Below are positions 1-9,184 of a DNA stretch of 64,000 nt, in pieces; position 1 is the first letter of the stretch; each line of letters begins with the position of its first letter. The notes beneath the pieces are model-generated. The model did not search any database. It was given only the letters and a program-made list of their open reading frames with translations, and was not told where the DNA came from. Source of the stretch: Siccibacter turicensis LMG 23730 (GTDB lineage: Bacteria > Pseudomonadota > Gammaproteobacteria > Enterobacterales > Enterobacteriaceae); the NCBI RefSeq assembly GCF_000463155.2, contig NZ_AWFZ01000017.1, positions 1 to 64,000 of the forward strand, given 5' to 3'. Position numbers and translations under genes: made by a program.

Positions 1-33
1 CGCGGCTTACAGCCTGCTGTCGCGAGGTGGCGT

Positions 34-61
34 ATATTACGCTTTCCTCTTTCAGAGTCAA
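34..61 (-). promoter_or_regulatory. rRNA operon promoter P2
   Basis: Minus-strand -35 TTGACT (56-61), 16-bp spacer and -10 TAATAT (34-39), about 100 bp downstream of P1. This is the usual tandem P1/P2 layout of an rrn operon. Transcription would start near position 27 and leave the window. The boxA antitermination leader and the 16S gene are not inside it. Confidence 0.8.
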
Positions 62-133
62 CCTCTATTTGAGACTTTCTCTTTCAACTCGTCGCTGCGA
101 AGTGATTCGTTAGCGCCGTGTCGATGGAGGCGC

Positions 134-161
134 ATTATAGGGAGCCGGCAAAAGATGGCAA
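134..161 (-). promoter_or_regulatory. rRNA operon promoter P1
   Basis: On the minus strand a -35 TTGCCA (156-161) is separated by 16 bp from a perfect -10 TATAAT (134-139), which is followed at once by a GC-rich GCGCC discriminator. This CTCCCTATAATGCGCC arrangement is the hallmark of enterobacterial rrn P1 promoters, which are growth-rate and ppGpp/DksA controlled. The A/T-rich stretch at about 164-185, just upstream of the -35, fits an UP element. In K-12 an rRNA operon lies at this side of gmhB, so the 16S gene is expected just beyond the left edge. Confidence 0.88.
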
Positions 162-204
162 GCGGAAATCTATAAAAATATGACGACCGCTCGCATTTTG
201 ACCA

Positions 205-777
205 CTACGCCTGTTTTTGACGCGTTTTGATGGCCTGAGGCAGCTCTGCAAGGCTATTTAACACCCAGTCTGCGCTTTCTTCTGCTTCGGCAGTCACCGG
301 TTTGCCGGTACGCACCAGAACACGGGTACCGACCTGTGCCGCTGTAGCCGCCTGCATATCTTCGAGTTTGTCCCCTACCATATAGGAGGCGCTCATATCG
401 ATATGGAGAAAATCACGGGCGGAGATCAACATGCCCGGCGCCGGCTTACGGCAGTCACAGGATTGACGATACTCCTCAACGCTCGCTTCCGGATGGTGCG
501 GACAATAATAGATACCGTCCAGATCGACATCACGGTCGGCCAGCGACCAGTCCATCCACTCGGTTAAGGTTTCAAACTGCGCCTCGGTAAACAGGCCGCG
601 CGCAATACCTGACTGGTTCGTTACCAGCACCAGCGCAAACCCCATCGCTTTGAGTTCACGCAGCGCATCGATAACGCCGTCGATAAATTCGAATTTGTCG
701 ATTTCATGCACGTACCCGTGATCGACATTAATCGTGCCGTCACGGTCGAGGAAAATAGCCGGGACTAAATTGGCCAC
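205..777 (-). CDS. gmhB: D-glycero-beta-D-manno-heptose-1,7-bisphosphate 7-phosphatase
   Basis: Removes the 7-phosphate from heptose 1,7-bisphosphate in the cytoplasmic ADP-heptose pathway that supplies LPS inner core. It is a HAD-family phosphatase: the nucleophile motif FLDRDGT lies at the N-terminus, VTNQSG is motif II, and a zinc-binding loop with YYCPHH and CDCRKP sits mid-protein, with GDKLEDM near the end. The open frame extends to 858, but a GTG at 777 lies 7 nt after AGGAG and gives 190 aa, close to the 191 aa known for E. coli, so I place the start there. It is divergent from metN. Downstream lie the rRNA promoters, with no obvious terminator between. Confidence 0.95.
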   Translation of the reverse strand: MANLVPAIFLDRDGTINVDHGYVHEIDKFEFIDGVIDALRELKAMGFALVLVTNQSGIARGLFTEAQFETLTEWMDWSLADRDVDLDGIYYCPHHPEASVEEYRQSCDCRKPAPGMLISARDFLHIDMSASYMVGDKLEDMQAATAAQVGTRVLVRTGKPVTAEAEESADWVLNSLAELPQAIKTRQKQA

Positions 778-864
778 CACAATACTCCTGAGATAAGTTA
801 TGCCGCCTAGTATCGCATGTTTCCCATAGAGAGAAAGCGTCCCGTGTGCGGCTTGCATTGATTT

Positions 865-880
865 AGACGTCTGGATGCCT
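865..880 (+). promoter_or_regulatory. Tandem MetJ operator (met boxes)
   Basis: A perfect met box AGACGTCT (865-872) is followed directly by a degenerate second one, GGATGCCT (873-880). MetJ with S-adenosylmethionine binds at least two adjacent 8-bp boxes, so this is the expected repressor site for metNIQ, about 85 bp before the metN start. I could not assign -35/-10 elements firmly. Confidence 0.85.
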
Positions 881-965
881 TACCATCCAATGCAAATTAC
901 GGCGTTGTCCGTGTCTGGCAGAATAAAATGCCATCCATTTCTCGTTTACGATAACTAGTAGCCTG

Positions 966-2000
966 ATGATAAAACTTTCGAATATCACCAAAGTGTTCCA
1001 GCAGGGCAATCGCGTTGTGCAGGCGCTCAACAACGTCAGCCTGCACGTCCCGGCCGGGCAAATATATGGCGTGATCGGTGCCTCCGGCGCCGGTAAGAGT
1101 ACGCTCATTCGCTGCGTCAACCTGCTGGAGCGTCCCACTCAGGGCGCGGTGCTGGTTGACGGTCAGGATCTGACCGCGCTCAGCGAATCCCAGCTTACCC
1201 AGGCCCGCCGTCAGATTGGCATGATCTTCCAGCACTTCAACCTGCTCTCCTCTCGTACCGTATTTGGTAACGTGGCGCTACCGCTTGAGCTGGACAACAC
1301 GCCGCGCGAGGAGATTGAGCGCCGCGTAAACGAGCTGCTTGAGTTAGTTGGCTTATCCGACAAGCGCGATGCCTGGGCTGCTAACCTCTCCGGCGGGCAG
1401 AAACAGCGCGTCGCCATTGCCCGTGCGCTGGCCAGCAATCCGAAAGTGCTGTTGTGCGATGAAGCCACCAGCGCGCTGGACCCGGCGACGACGCGCTCCA
1501 TTCTGGAACTGCTCAAGGATATCAACCGTCGTCTCGGCCTGACCATCCTCCTTATTACGCATGAGATGGATGTCGTGAAGCGCATCTGCGACTGCGTGGC
1601 GGTGATCAGCAACGGCGAGCTTATTGAGCAGGATACGGTGAGCGAAGTCTTCTCCCACCCGAAAACGCCGCTGGCGCAACAGTTTATCCAGTCGACGCTG
1701 CACCTTGACGTACCGGAGGACTATTCGGTTCGCCTGCGTCCCGCGCCGGAAACAGAACAGAGCGTGCCGCTGCTGCGTCTTGAGTTCACCGGTAAGTCGG
1801 TGGACGCGCCGCTGCTGTCGGAAACCGCCCGCCGTTATAACGTGAACAACAATATTATCAGCGCGCAGATGGACTACGCCGGTGGCGTGAAGTTCGGAAT
1901 CATGCTCGCTGAAATGCACGGTACCGCCGAGGATACAAAAGCGGCCGTCGCGTATCTCCAGGAACATCATGTGAAGGTTGAGGTGTTAGGTTATGTCTGA
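966..2000 (+). CDS. metN: Methionine ABC transporter ATP-binding protein MetN
   Basis: ATPase of the MetNIQ importer for D- and L-methionine at the inner membrane. Walker [10 protein letters not shown] lies at about residues 38-46, the signature LSGGQKQR at about 139-146 and Walker B LLCDEATS at about 161-168. The C-terminal 90 residues form the ACT-like C2 domain (LRLEFTG..., ending VEVLGYV) that binds methionine and causes transinhibition. The length of 344 aa is one more than in E. coli. It overlaps metI by 8 bp, which suggests translational coupling, and sits behind MetJ boxes. Confidence 0.97.
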   Translation: MIKLSNITKVFQQGNRVVQALNNVSLHVPAGQIYGVIGASGAGKSTLIRCVNLLERPTQGAVLVDGQDLTALSESQLTQARRQIGMIFQHFNLLSSRTVFGNVALPLELDNTPREEIERRVNELLELVGLSDKRDAWAANLSGGQKQRVAIARALASNPKVLLCDEATSALDPATTRSILELLKDINRRLGLTILLITHEMDVVKRICDCVAVISNGELIEQDTVSEVFSHPKTPLAQQFIQSTLHLDVPEDYSVRLRPAPETEQSVPLLRLEFTGKSVDAPLLSETARRYNVNNNIISAQMDYAGGVKFGIMLAEMHGTAEDTKAAVAYLQEHHVKVEVLGYV

Positions 2001-2646
2001 AGCAATGATGTGGCTGATGATTAAAGGCGTCTGGGAGACGCTGGCGATGACGTTTGTGTCCGGTTTCTTCGGCTTTGTGCTCGGCCTGCCGGTTGGCGTG
2101 CTGCTCTATATTTCCCGCCCGGGGCAGATCAGCGAGAACGCGAAGCTCTATCGCGCTATTTCTGCGGTGGTGAACATCTTCCGCTCGATTCCGTTCATTA
2201 TTCTGCTGGTGTGGATGATTCCCTTTACCCGCGCCATCGTCGGGACATCAATCGGTCTGCAGGCGGCCATCGTTCCGCTGACGGTCGGTGCCGCGCCGTT
2301 TATCGCACGTATGGTGGAAAATGCTCTGCTGGAGATCCCGTCAGGCCTTATCGAAGCCTCACGCGCCATGGGCGCCACGCCGTTGCAGATTATCCGCAAG
2401 GTGCTGCTGCCGGAAGCGCTGCCGGGTCTGGTGAATGCCGCGACTATCACGCTGATTACGCTGGTTGGCTACTCGGCGATGGGCGGCGCAGTTGGTGCCG
2501 GCGGGCTGGGACAGATTGGTTATCAGTACGGTTACATTGGCTATAACGCCACCGTAATGAACACGGTGCTGGTATTGCTGGTTGTTCTGGTTTACTTAAT
2601 TCAGTTTGCAGGGGATCGTATCGTCCGTACGGTTACCCATAAATAA
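1993..2646 (+). CDS. metI: Methionine ABC transporter permease MetI
   Basis: Inner-membrane permease of the MetNIQ importer, 217 aa as in E. coli, with about five hydrophobic segments. The EAA loop that contacts MetN is visible as [22 protein letters not shown] in the middle of the protein. The start codon lies inside the end of metN (8-bp overlap) and the metQ gene follows 42 bp after the stop, so the three form one operon. Confidence 0.97.
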   Translation: MSEAMMWLMIKGVWETLAMTFVSGFFGFVLGLPVGVLLYISRPGQISENAKLYRAISAVVNIFRSIPFIILLVWMIPFTRAIVGTSIGLQAAIVPLTVGAAPFIARMVENALLEIPSGLIEASRAMGATPLQIIRKVLLPEALPGLVNAATITLITLVGYSAMGGAVGAGGLGQIGYQYGYIGYNATVMNTVLVLLVVLVYLIQFAGDRIVRTVTHK

Positions 2647-2688
2647 GCAGTTACACACAACATCAAGACACTTGAGTAAGGAATGATC

Positions 2689-3504
2689 ATGGCGTTCAAA
2701 TTAAAATCTCTGGCTGTTGTGGGTGCCCTTCTCGGCACTCTGGCCCTCGCGGGTTGTGGTCAGGAAGAGAAAGACCCTAACCATATTAAAGTCGGCGTTA
2801 TCGTGGGTGCCGAGCAGCAGGTCGCCGAAGTGGCAGCCAAAGTCGCTAAAGATAAGTATGGTCTTGATGTCGAGCTGGTCACCTTCAACGACTACGTGCT
2901 GCCGAACGAAGCGCTGAGCAAAGGCGATATCGACCTGAACGCGTTCCAGCATAAGCCATACCTGGATCAGCAGATAAAAGATCGCGGCTACAAGCTGGTT
3001 TCCGTGGGTAACACCTTCGTGTACCCGATTGCCGGCTACTCGCGCAAAATCAAAAACCTCGACGACCTGCAGCCGGGCTCACAGGTGGCGGTTCCGAACG
3101 ATCCGACTAACCTGGGCCGCTCCCTGCTGCTGCTGCAGAAAGTGGGCCTGATCAAACTGAAAGACGATATCGGCCTGCTGCCGACCGTGCTGGACGTGAC
3201 CGAGAACCCGAAAAACCTGAAGCTGGTTGAACTGGAAGCGCCGCAGCTGCCGCGCTCCCTGGATGACGATCAGATTGCGCTGGCGGTCATCAACACCACC
3301 TACGCCAGTCAGATCGATCTGACCCCGGCTAAAGACGGCATCTTTGTGGAAGACAAAGACTCTCCGTACGTTAACCTGCTGGTGACTCGCGAAGATAATA
3401 AAGACGCCGAGAACGTGAAGAAATTCGTTCAGGCCTATCAGTCTGAAGAAGTGAACGCTGAAGCGAACAAGGTGTTCAACGGCGGCGCCGTGAAGGGCTG
3501 GTAA
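2689..3504 (+). CDS. metQ: Methionine-binding lipoprotein MetQ
   Basis: Substrate-binding lipoprotein of the MetNIQ importer (NlpA family), 271 aa. A signal peptide ends in a lipobox LALAGC with Cys23 as the lipidated residue. The mature protein begins with a short acidic/basic linker and the conserved HIKVGVIVGAEQQVAEV segment. The ATG at 2689 is preferred over one 6 nt upstream because it gives proper spacing (6 nt) from AAGGA and the E. coli N-terminus MAFK. A strong terminator follows 20 bp after the stop. Confidence 0.97.
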   Translation: MAFKLKSLAVVGALLGTLALAGCGQEEKDPNHIKVGVIVGAEQQVAEVAAKVAKDKYGLDVELVTFNDYVLPNEALSKGDIDLNAFQHKPYLDQQIKDRGYKLVSVGNTFVYPIAGYSRKIKNLDDLQPGSQVAVPNDPTNLGRSLLLLQKVGLIKLKDDIGLLPTVLDVTENPKNLKLVELEAPQLPRSLDDDQIALAVINTTYASQIDLTPAKDGIFVEDKDSPYVNLLVTREDNKDAENVKKFVQAYQSEEVNAEANKVFNGGAVKGW

Positions 3505-3524
3505 TCCCAGCTTCGCAATAACAA

Positions 3525-3547
3525 AACGGGCTTCGGCCCGTTTTTTT
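3525..3547 (+). terminator. metNIQ terminator
   Basis: ACGGGC-ttcg-GCCCGT stem with a UUCG-type tetraloop, followed by seven T. It closes the metNIQ operon. Confidence 0.93.
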
Positions 3548-3795
3548 GTTTTATATGCCGCCAGGTTTTGCATGCCTGCCAGCAGAAGGCGCACGTTGTC
3601 CCATATTCTGAACAGACATCCTTTTAAAGTTGCTATAGGATATTGACGGGTATTTTTATGTGGATACCTTTTTCCAGGTAGCCGTAACCGCTTTTACCTG
3701 GACGCAGTGCACGAAATCATCGCGTAAGGCATTGCCGTCAGTATTCACTACCTGATTTAATTCTGCTCATCTTGTCTACACATCGAGGAAAAACT

Positions 3796-4200
3796 ATGCG
3801 TGCTTTACCGATCTGTTTGTTAGCACTCGCCGTGAGCGGCTGTTCCATGCTAGACAGATCCCCCGTTGAACCCGTAAAAAGCACGGCAACACCCGCTAAA
3901 ACGGAACAAACCCGTCCGCGTGCTCCTGCCGCTGCGCCGGTGAAAATCTACAGCAATGCGGAAGATTTGCTGGGTAAACCGTTCCGCGATCTGGGTGAGG
4001 TCACCGGTGAATCTTGCCAGGCCAGTAACCAGGACTCTCCGCCAAACATCCCAACCGCGCGCAAACGCATGCAGATCAACGCATCAAAAATGAAAGCCAA
4101 CGCGGTACTGCTGCACAGCTGTGAAGTGACCAGCGGCACGCCGGGCTGCTATCGTCAGGCGATTTGTATCGGTTCTGCGCTTAACGTCTCTGCGAAATGA
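3796..4200 (+). CDS. rcsF: Outer-membrane lipoprotein RcsF, Rcs stress sensor
   Basis: Sensor of envelope damage that signals to IgaA and the Rcs phosphorelay and threads through BamA-OMP complexes. The signal peptide ends in the lipobox VSGC (Cys16, Ser at +2, so outer-membrane sorting). A Pro/Ala-rich linker spans about 22-50, then a compact domain carries Cys74, Cys109, Cys118 and Cys124, the four cysteines that form the two nonconsecutive disulfides known in E. coli RcsF. The chosen ATG has GAGGAAA upstream and gives 134 aa, as in E. coli. The open frame could extend 24 nt further up. The stop overlaps trmO by 4 bp (ATGA). Confidence 0.96.
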   Translation: MRALPICLLALAVSGCSMLDRSPVEPVKSTATPAKTEQTRPRAPAAAPVKIYSNAEDLLGKPFRDLGEVTGESCQASNQDSPPNIPTARKRMQINASKMKANAVLLHSCEVTSGTPGCYRQAICIGSALNVSAK

Positions 4201-4904
4201 CCGCATTTAGCATTGAGCAAATTGGCGTAATCCGTTCCCCCTATAAAGAAAAATTCGCCGTGCCGCGCCAGCCGGGTCTGGTAAAAGACGGTGGCGGCGA
4301 GCTTCAGCTTCTACCGCCCTACAACCAGCCCGATGCGCTACGCGGGCTGGAAAACTTCAGCCACCTGTGGCTGCTGTTTGTGTTTCATCAGACGATGGAA
4401 GGCGGCTGGCGCCCCACGGTGCGACCGCCCCGCCTCGGCGGTAATGCGCGTATGGGCGTGTTCGCGACCCGCTCGACGTTTCGCCCGAACCCGATCGGCA
4501 TGTCGCTGGTCGAGTTGCAGGGGATTGACGTCAATAAAGAGCGCGTCGTGCTGAAGCTTGGCAGTCTTGACCTGGTCGACGGCACGCCGATTATCGATAT
4601 CAAACCCTATCTGCCGTTCGCCGAAGCCCTGCCTGACGCCCGTGCCGGGTACGCCCAGCATGCACCCGAGGCCGCAATGCCGGTGGTGTTTACCGATGAG
4701 GTGGCCGCCCAGCTGCCGATGCTTGAGCAGCGCTACCCTCACCTTCAGCGTTTCATTCACGATGTGCTGGCCCAGGATCCGCGTCCGGCCTATCGGAAAG
4801 GCGAAGAGGAAGGTAAGTGTTACGCGGTCTGGCTGCTGGATTTCAACGTGCGCTGGCGCGTTACCGAGCGCGGTGCCGAAGTGTTTGCGCTTGAACGGCG
4901 CTAA
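4197..4904 (+). CDS. trmO: tRNA-Thr N6-methyladenosine(37) methyltransferase TrmO
   Basis: SAM-dependent enzyme that methylates N6 of t6A37 in tRNA-Thr(GGU), making m6t6A and tuning decoding. Formerly TsaA/YaeB; 235 aa, the normal length. The N-terminal beta-barrel domain has the family blocks IGVIRSPYKEKFAVPRQPG, the central FATRSTFRPNPIGMS and DLVDGTPIIDIKPY. It is coupled to rcsF by a 4-bp ATGA overlap. proS follows in the same direction after about 106 bp. Confidence 0.95.
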   Translation: MTAFSIEQIGVIRSPYKEKFAVPRQPGLVKDGGGELQLLPPYNQPDALRGLENFSHLWLLFVFHQTMEGGWRPTVRPPRLGGNARMGVFATRSTFRPNPIGMSLVELQGIDVNKERVVLKLGSLDLVDGTPIIDIKPYLPFAEALPDARAGYAQHAPEAAMPVVFTDEVAAQLPMLEQRYPHLQRFIHDVLAQDPRPAYRKGEEEGKCYAVWLLDFNVRWRVTERGAEVFALERR

Positions 4905-5010
4905 ATTGATGTCACTCTCTTTTGGCAACTCTGCCACACTGGTAAACTAAACCACTTTTTTTGTGTCAGGCGCCACTCTGCCTGCATGTCTCAAATGGAA
5001 CCGTAACAAC

Positions 5011-6729
5011 ATGCGTACTAGCCAATATCTGCTCTCCACTCTGAAGGAGACACCTGCCGATGCAGAAGTGATCAGCCACCAGCTGATGCTTCGCGCCGGG
5101 ATGATCCGCAAGCTGGCCTCCGGGTTGTATACCTGGCTCCCGACCGGCCTGCGCGTGCTGAAAAAAGTCGAAAACATCGTGCGTGAAGAGATGAACAACG
5201 CCGGTGCTATCGAGGTGTCTATGCCTGTGGTTCAGCCAGCCGATCTGTGGCAGGAGAGCGGACGCTGGGAGCAGTACGGTCCGGAGCTGCTGCGCTTTGT
5301 CGATCGCGGCGAGCGCCCGTTTGTGCTTGGCCCGACGCATGAAGAAGTGATCACCGATCTGATTCGTAACGAGCTCAGCTCCTACAAGCAGCTGCCGCTC
5401 AACTTCTTCCAGATCCAGACCAAGTTCCGCGATGAGGTTCGCCCGCGCTTCGGCGTGATGCGCTCTCGTGAGTTCCTGATGAAAGACGCCTACTCGTTCC
5501 ATACGACCCAGGAGTCGCTGCAGGATACATACGACGCGATGTACGCTGCCTACAGTAAAATCTTCTCCCGCATGGGCCTGGATTTCCGCGCGGTGCAGGC
5601 GGATACCGGCTCTATCGGCGGTAGCGCCTCTCACGAGTTCCAGGTGCTGGCCCAGAGCGGTGAAGACGATATCGTCTTCTCTACCGGCTCCGACTACGCC
5701 GCGAACATTGAGCTGGCCGAAGCCGTTGCCCCTGCCGCGCCGCGCGCCGCCGCGACCCAGGAGATGACGCTGGTTGATACGCCGAACGCGAAAACCATCG
5801 CGCAGCTGGTTGAGCAGTTCAGCCTGCCGATTGAAAAAACCGTGAAGACGCTGCTGGTGAAAGCGACCGAAGGCAGCGCGTACCCGTTGGTTGCCCTGCT
5901 GGTGCGCGGCGATCACGAGCTGAACGAAGTGAAAGCGGAGAAGCTGCCGCAGGTCGCCAGCCCGCTGACCTTCGCAACGGAAGAAGAGATCCGCGCCGCG
6001 GTTAACGCCGGTCCTGGCTCTCTTGGCCCGGTCAACCTGCCGCTTCCGATCGTCATTGACCGCAGCGTAGCGGCCATGAGCGACTTCTCCGCCGGTGCCA
6101 ACGTGGATGGGAAGCACTACTTCGGCATCAACTGGGATCGCGATGTTGCCACCCCGGAAGTCGCCGACATCCGTAACGTGGTCGCCGGCGACGCCAGCCC
6201 GGACGGTCAGGGCACCCTGCTTATCAAGCGCGGTATCGAAGTGGGTCATATCTTCCAGCTCGGCACCAAATACTCTGAGGCCATGAAAGCCTCCGTGCAG
6301 GGTGAAGATGGTCGTAACCAGACGCTGACCATGGGCTGCTACGGCATTGGGGTGACCCGCGTGGTTGCCGCCGCGATTGAGCAGAACTACGACGATCGCG
6401 GTATTGTCTGGCCGGACGCCATCGCGCCGTTCCAGGTTGCTATCCTGCCGATGAACATGCACAAGTCGTTCCGCGTGCAGGAGCTGGCCGAGAAGCTGTA
6501 TGGCGAACTGCGCGCCCGCGGCATTGACGTGCTGATGGACGACCGTAAAGAGCGTCCGGGCGTGATGTTTGCCGATATGGAGTTGATCGGTATTCCGCAC
6601 ACCGTGGTCATCGGCGATCGCAATCTCGACAGCGATGAGATTGAGTACAAGCATCGTCGTAGCGGCGAGAAGAAGATGATCAAAACCGGCGAGATTCTGG
6701 ATTACCTGCTGGCGAACATTCCTCGCTAA
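5011..6729 (+). CDS. proS: Prolyl-tRNA synthetase
   Basis: Charges tRNA-Pro. It is a bacterial-type class II synthetase with a YbaK-like editing (INS) domain inserted between motifs 2 and 3 (about residues 225-405) that hydrolyses Ala-tRNA-Pro. Visible blocks are [41 protein letters not shown] (motif 2), GCYGIGVTR (motif 3) and a C-terminal anticodon-binding domain. The open frame begins at 4963, but the ATG at 5011 gives [10 protein letters not shown] and 572 aa, matching E. coli. A terminator lies right behind it. In K-12 the lipoprotein gene yaeF sits between proS and nlpE; it is absent here. Confidence 0.97.
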   Translation: MRTSQYLLSTLKETPADAEVISHQLMLRAGMIRKLASGLYTWLPTGLRVLKKVENIVREEMNNAGAIEVSMPVVQPADLWQESGRWEQYGPELLRFVDRGERPFVLGPTHEEVITDLIRNELSSYKQLPLNFFQIQTKFRDEVRPRFGVMRSREFLMKDAYSFHTTQESLQDTYDAMYAAYSKIFSRMGLDFRAVQADTGSIGGSASHEFQVLAQSGEDDIVFSTGSDYAANIELAEAVAPAAPRAAATQEMTLVDTPNAKTIAQLVEQFSLPIEKTVKTLLVKATEGSAYPLVALLVRGDHELNEVKAEKLPQVASPLTFATEEEIRAAVNAGPGSLGPVNLPLPIVIDRSVAAMSDFSAGANVDGKHYFGINWDRDVATPEVADIRNVVAGDASPDGQGTLLIKRGIEVGHIFQLGTKYSEAMKASVQGEDGRNQTLTMGCYGIGVTRVVAAAIEQNYDDRGIVWPDAIAPFQVAILPMNMHKSFRVQELAEKLYGELRARGIDVLMDDRKERPGVMFADMELIGIPHTVVIGDRNLDSDEIEYKHRRSGEKKMIKTGEILDYLLANIPR

Positions 6730-6750
6730 CAGCCTGCGCCAGAACGAACA

Positions 6751-6777
6751 AAGCCCCGCATTGCGGGGCTTTTTTTA
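6751..6777 (+). terminator. proS terminator (bidirectional)
   Basis: AAGCCCCGC-att-GCGGGGCTT with T-runs on one side and A-rich sequence on the other. It ends proS and directly abuts the nlpE stop on the other strand, so it may serve both convergent genes. Confidence 0.92.
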
Positions 6778-7497
6778 TCAGCGTGACGGGCGTGACGCGT
6801 CATCTTCACAGCGCTTGCCGGCGAGGAAGGTGCCGTTGCCGTCAGTGATCAGCGTTTTCTCCGGCGCGCCGGTATCTTCATTGGCCGTCAGTGCAAAATG
6901 CCCTTTCACTTCCAGCAGCACCGGCGCGGTCGCTTCGCCTTTAGCCTGAGCGTAAGCCCGTTCCAGCTGAGCATTGTTCTGGACGTTCACGCGCTTGCCG
7001 GTGGCGCAGTCGGTAAAGACCGCGGCGTCCGCCATATAGAAGTACATGCCTCTCATCGGCATCGGCGTGGCGGGCAGTGTGGCGTCGGTGGCTTTCAGCG
7101 TGTAATCCAGTTGGGAGGTAATGGGATGACCTTCGCGATCCAGCATCTCGATGTCCTCCCCCTTCGGGCGAAAATAGCGCTTTTCGCCCTGGGTGTCGGT
7201 CAGCACCAGCCGATCGGCGGTACGCGCCCAGGTGCCCCAGGAGGCAAATTCGCTGTCGCCTTTTCCATCCTGATAGCGTTCGTTCATCACCCATGTTCCG
7301 TCTTTTTCAAGAAACAGCGTGGTTTCTATCCCGCTGCAGTCGGCACAGGGCAGCACGCCGCGATAACTCTGCTGCATGGCTTTCAGCTCCTCCGCCTGGC
7401 CGGTAGCGGCGGCGGAGTGCACATCGTTACGGTGATTGCAGCCCGGCAGCGCGGCCAGGGCGCTCAGCGCCGCGATAACAATAAGGTATTTTTTCAC
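6778..7497 (-). CDS. nlpE: Outer-membrane lipoprotein NlpE (CutF), Cpx activator
   Basis: Lipoprotein that senses surface contact, lipoprotein-sorting defects and oxidative-folding defects and activates the CpxAR response. The signal peptide ends at Cys20 (ALPGC). The N-terminal domain carries the CADC (CXXC) motif in YRGVLPCADCSG, and two further cysteines near the C-terminus (TDCATG and GKRCED) match the C-terminal disulfide. The length is 239 aa against 236 in E. coli. It is convergent with proS and lies 27 bp after arfB. Confidence 0.95.
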   Translation of the reverse strand: MKKYLIVIAALSALAALPGCNHRNDVHSAAATGQAEELKAMQQSYRGVLPCADCSGIETTLFLEKDGTWVMNERYQDGKGDSEFASWGTWARTADRLVLTDTQGEKRYFRPKGEDIEMLDREGHPITSQLDYTLKATDATLPATPMPMRGMYFYMADAAVFTDCATGKRVNVQNNAQLERAYAQAKGEATAPVLLEVKGHFALTANEDTGAPEKTLITDGNGTFLAGKRCEDDASRPSR

Positions 7498-7524
7498 AGA
7501 CGTTCCTTTTGCTCGGTTCCTTGC

Positions 7525-7941
7525 CTACCTATCCCGGACTTTGCCGCGCAGCGCTTTGGTGCTCGATTTCTGCGATTTGGCATCAAGCCTGCGCAGTTTC
7601 GAGGCGCGCGTAGGTTTCGTTGCTCTTCGACTTTTTTGCACGGTAGTTAGTTCCGTAATCAGGTTTACCAGACGCGCGATTGCCGCTTCGCGATTCATCT
7701 CCTGGCTCCGGTGCTCCTGCGCCTTGATGATGACAATACCTTCCGCGGTGATCAGGTGGTGCGTCGCCGCCAGCAGGCGCGCTTTGTATGACTCCGGCAG
7801 CGTTGAGGCGCGAATATCGAAGCGCAGGTGGATGGCGGTTGAGGCTTTGTTCACGTGCTGCCCGCCCGCCCCCTGCGCGCGGATAGCGGTAATCTCAAGC
7901 TCGCTGTCGGGAATCGAAACGTTGCGTGACAGTTCAATCAT
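7525..7941 (-). CDS. arfB: Alternative ribosome-rescue factor ArfB
   Basis: Release-factor-like hydrolase that frees peptidyl-tRNA from ribosomes stalled on non-stop mRNA, a backup to tmRNA and ArfA. The catalytic GGQ is at residues 26-28 ([11 protein letters not shown]). The C-terminal tail of about 35 residues is strongly basic ([18 protein letters not shown]...), as needed to occupy the empty mRNA channel. The length is 138 aa. It overlaps the 3' end of yaeQ by 4 bp. Confidence 0.95.
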   Translation of the reverse strand: MIELSRNVSIPDSELEITAIRAQGAGGQHVNKASTAIHLRFDIRASTLPESYKARLLAATHHLITAEGIVIIKAQEHRSQEMNREAAIARLVNLITELTTVQKSRRATKPTRASKLRRLDAKSQKSSTKALRGKVRDR

Positions 7942-8486
7942 GCGTGCTGTTGCCAGGTGGTCAGATGAATTTCCAGGTTGTTCTCCCGATCGGAGAGCCA
8001 GATGGCCCCTTCCTGAATGGTCGCCTGCAGCACCATGGTGCGGGCGGCAAAGGCGCTCAGCTTCGCCAGCTGGTCGTCATCGAGATACCAGATGCTGAGG
8101 TTCGCATAGCTGGCAAGCTTCGTCTGGTTCTGCTGCCACCAGATCTGCGCGGCACGACTATTATAGGTGAACAGCGCCACCGCTTCAGACTGGGTACAGG
8201 CTTTCTTGATGCGCTTTTCATCCGGCAGGCCCAGTTCAATCCACAGATCGATGCCCAGATGATCGTTACGCAGCCAGGCCTCCGGCTCGTCTTCCGCGCT
8301 CAGTCCGCGGGTAAAGTGCAGACGCTCGTCGGCGAACTTTATCCATGCCAGCAGGCGCAGCATCATGCGCTCCTGGGTTTCCGAAGGATGGCGGGCCAGG
8401 GTCAACGTGGCATCAAGGTACTGATTGCGATCCATGTCGGCCACGTTGACCGTTGCTTTATAAACTGTTGCTTTTAACGCCATCAC
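7938..8486 (-). CDS. yaeQ: YaeQ family protein (PD-(D/E)XK-like fold), function uncertain
   Basis: A conserved cytoplasmic protein of 182 aa; known YaeQ structures show a variant PD-(D/E)XK nuclease fold without a clear nuclease role. Visible blocks are [20 protein letters not shown] at the start, [19 protein letters not shown] and the [16 protein letters not shown] segment. It was once proposed as a multicopy suppressor acting like RfaH, which is not well supported. It overlaps arfB by 4 bp and is divergent from yaeP-rof, with a 200-bp spacer. Confidence 0.9.
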   Translation of the reverse strand: MMALKATVYKATVNVADMDRNQYLDATLTLARHPSETQERMMLRLLAWIKFADERLHFTRGLSAEDEPEAWLRNDHLGIDLWIELGLPDEKRIKKACTQSEAVALFTYNSRAAQIWWQQNQTKLASYANLSIWYLDDDQLAKLSAFAARTMVLQATIQEGAIWLSDRENNLEIHLTTWQQHA

Positions 8487-8686
8487 ACCACTCCTTCTTA
8501 TAAGAATCGCTATTGTAACGAATTCATCCGTAAAGCGCTGTTAGCCTTTGCCCTTACGTGCAGGCGCGACGCTGATAATGGGTAAATGAGTATGGTATAG
8601 TCACCTTGCTAAACAGAGTTTATCCTCGTAGGCTTAACGTGCATCTCACGAAAAGCCTGAAGTCTGGGCTCTGGACAGGAGGGCGT

Positions 8687-8887
8687 GTGGAAAAATATAG
8701 TGAGTTGATACGCCAGCGCTATGCTGAAATTGCCAGCGGCGATCTGGGGTACATCCCCGACGCGCTGGGCTGCGTATTACGGGTTCTGAATGAGGTCGTC
8801 GAAGACGGGACGCTTTCGGAGTCGATCAGGGAAAAGGCAGCGTATGCTGCCGCGAACTTACTGGTGAGCGATTATGTCAATGAATGA
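8687..8887 (+). CDS. yaeP: Small conserved protein YaeP
   Basis: 66 aa, starting at a GTG with a strong AGGAGGG Shine-Dalgarno sequence 3 nt upstream. The frame is open further up but that part has no similarity I recognise. The helical, Ala-rich sequence ([18 protein letters not shown]) is conserved in enterobacteria (UPF0253) and has no known function. The stop lies inside rof, 8 bp past its start, so the two genes are almost certainly co-translated. This pairing hints at a role near Rho regulation, but that is inference only. Confidence 0.9.
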   Translation: MEKYSELIRQRYAEIASGDLGYIPDALGCVLRVLNEVVEDGTLSESIREKAAYAAANLLVSDYVNE

Positions 8888-9134
8888 TGCCTATCAACCC
8901 ATCAATTGTGATGACTATGACAATCTCGAACTCGCCTGCCAGCATCATCTGTTACTGACGCTGGAGCTAAAAAGCGGTGAGGTATTGAAGGCCAAGGCCA
9001 GCGATCTGGTTTCACGAAAAAACGTGGAATATCTGATCGTTGAAGATGCCGGCTCCACGCGCGAAGTTCGTCTCGATAAGATCGCCAGTTTCAGCCACCC
9101 TGAGATTGGCACCGTTGTGGTCAGCGAATCCTGA
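8880..9134 (+). CDS. rof: Rho-binding antiterminator Rof (YaeO)
   Basis: Small Sm-like protein that binds the Rho N-terminal domain and blocks rut-site loading, so it inhibits Rho-dependent termination. From the ATG at 8880 it has 84 aa and starts [20 protein letters not shown], as in E. coli. An ATG 6 nt earlier is an alternative. The segment [11 protein letters not shown] and the last strand GTVVVSES are typical. It overlaps yaeP by 8 bp and is followed by a terminator. Confidence 0.94.
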   Translation: MNDAYQPINCDDYDNLELACQHHLLLTLELKSGEVLKAKASDLVSRKNVEYLIVEDAGSTREVRLDKIASFSHPEIGTVVVSES

Positions 9135-9156
9135 TACTGATCTTCAGATCCACTGA

Positions 9157-9184
9157 ACGGGCAGCCTGAGCTGTCCGTTTTTTT
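9157..9184 (+). terminator. rof terminator
   Basis: ACGGgcAGC-ctga-GCTgtCCGT imperfect stem followed by seven T, 23 bp past the rof stop. The T-run runs up to the tilS stop on the other strand. Confidence 0.85.

Noticed and set aside
4966-6654. 562-codon open frame opposite proS
   Set aside because: Complement of a conserved essential gene; no family similarity and no start signal.
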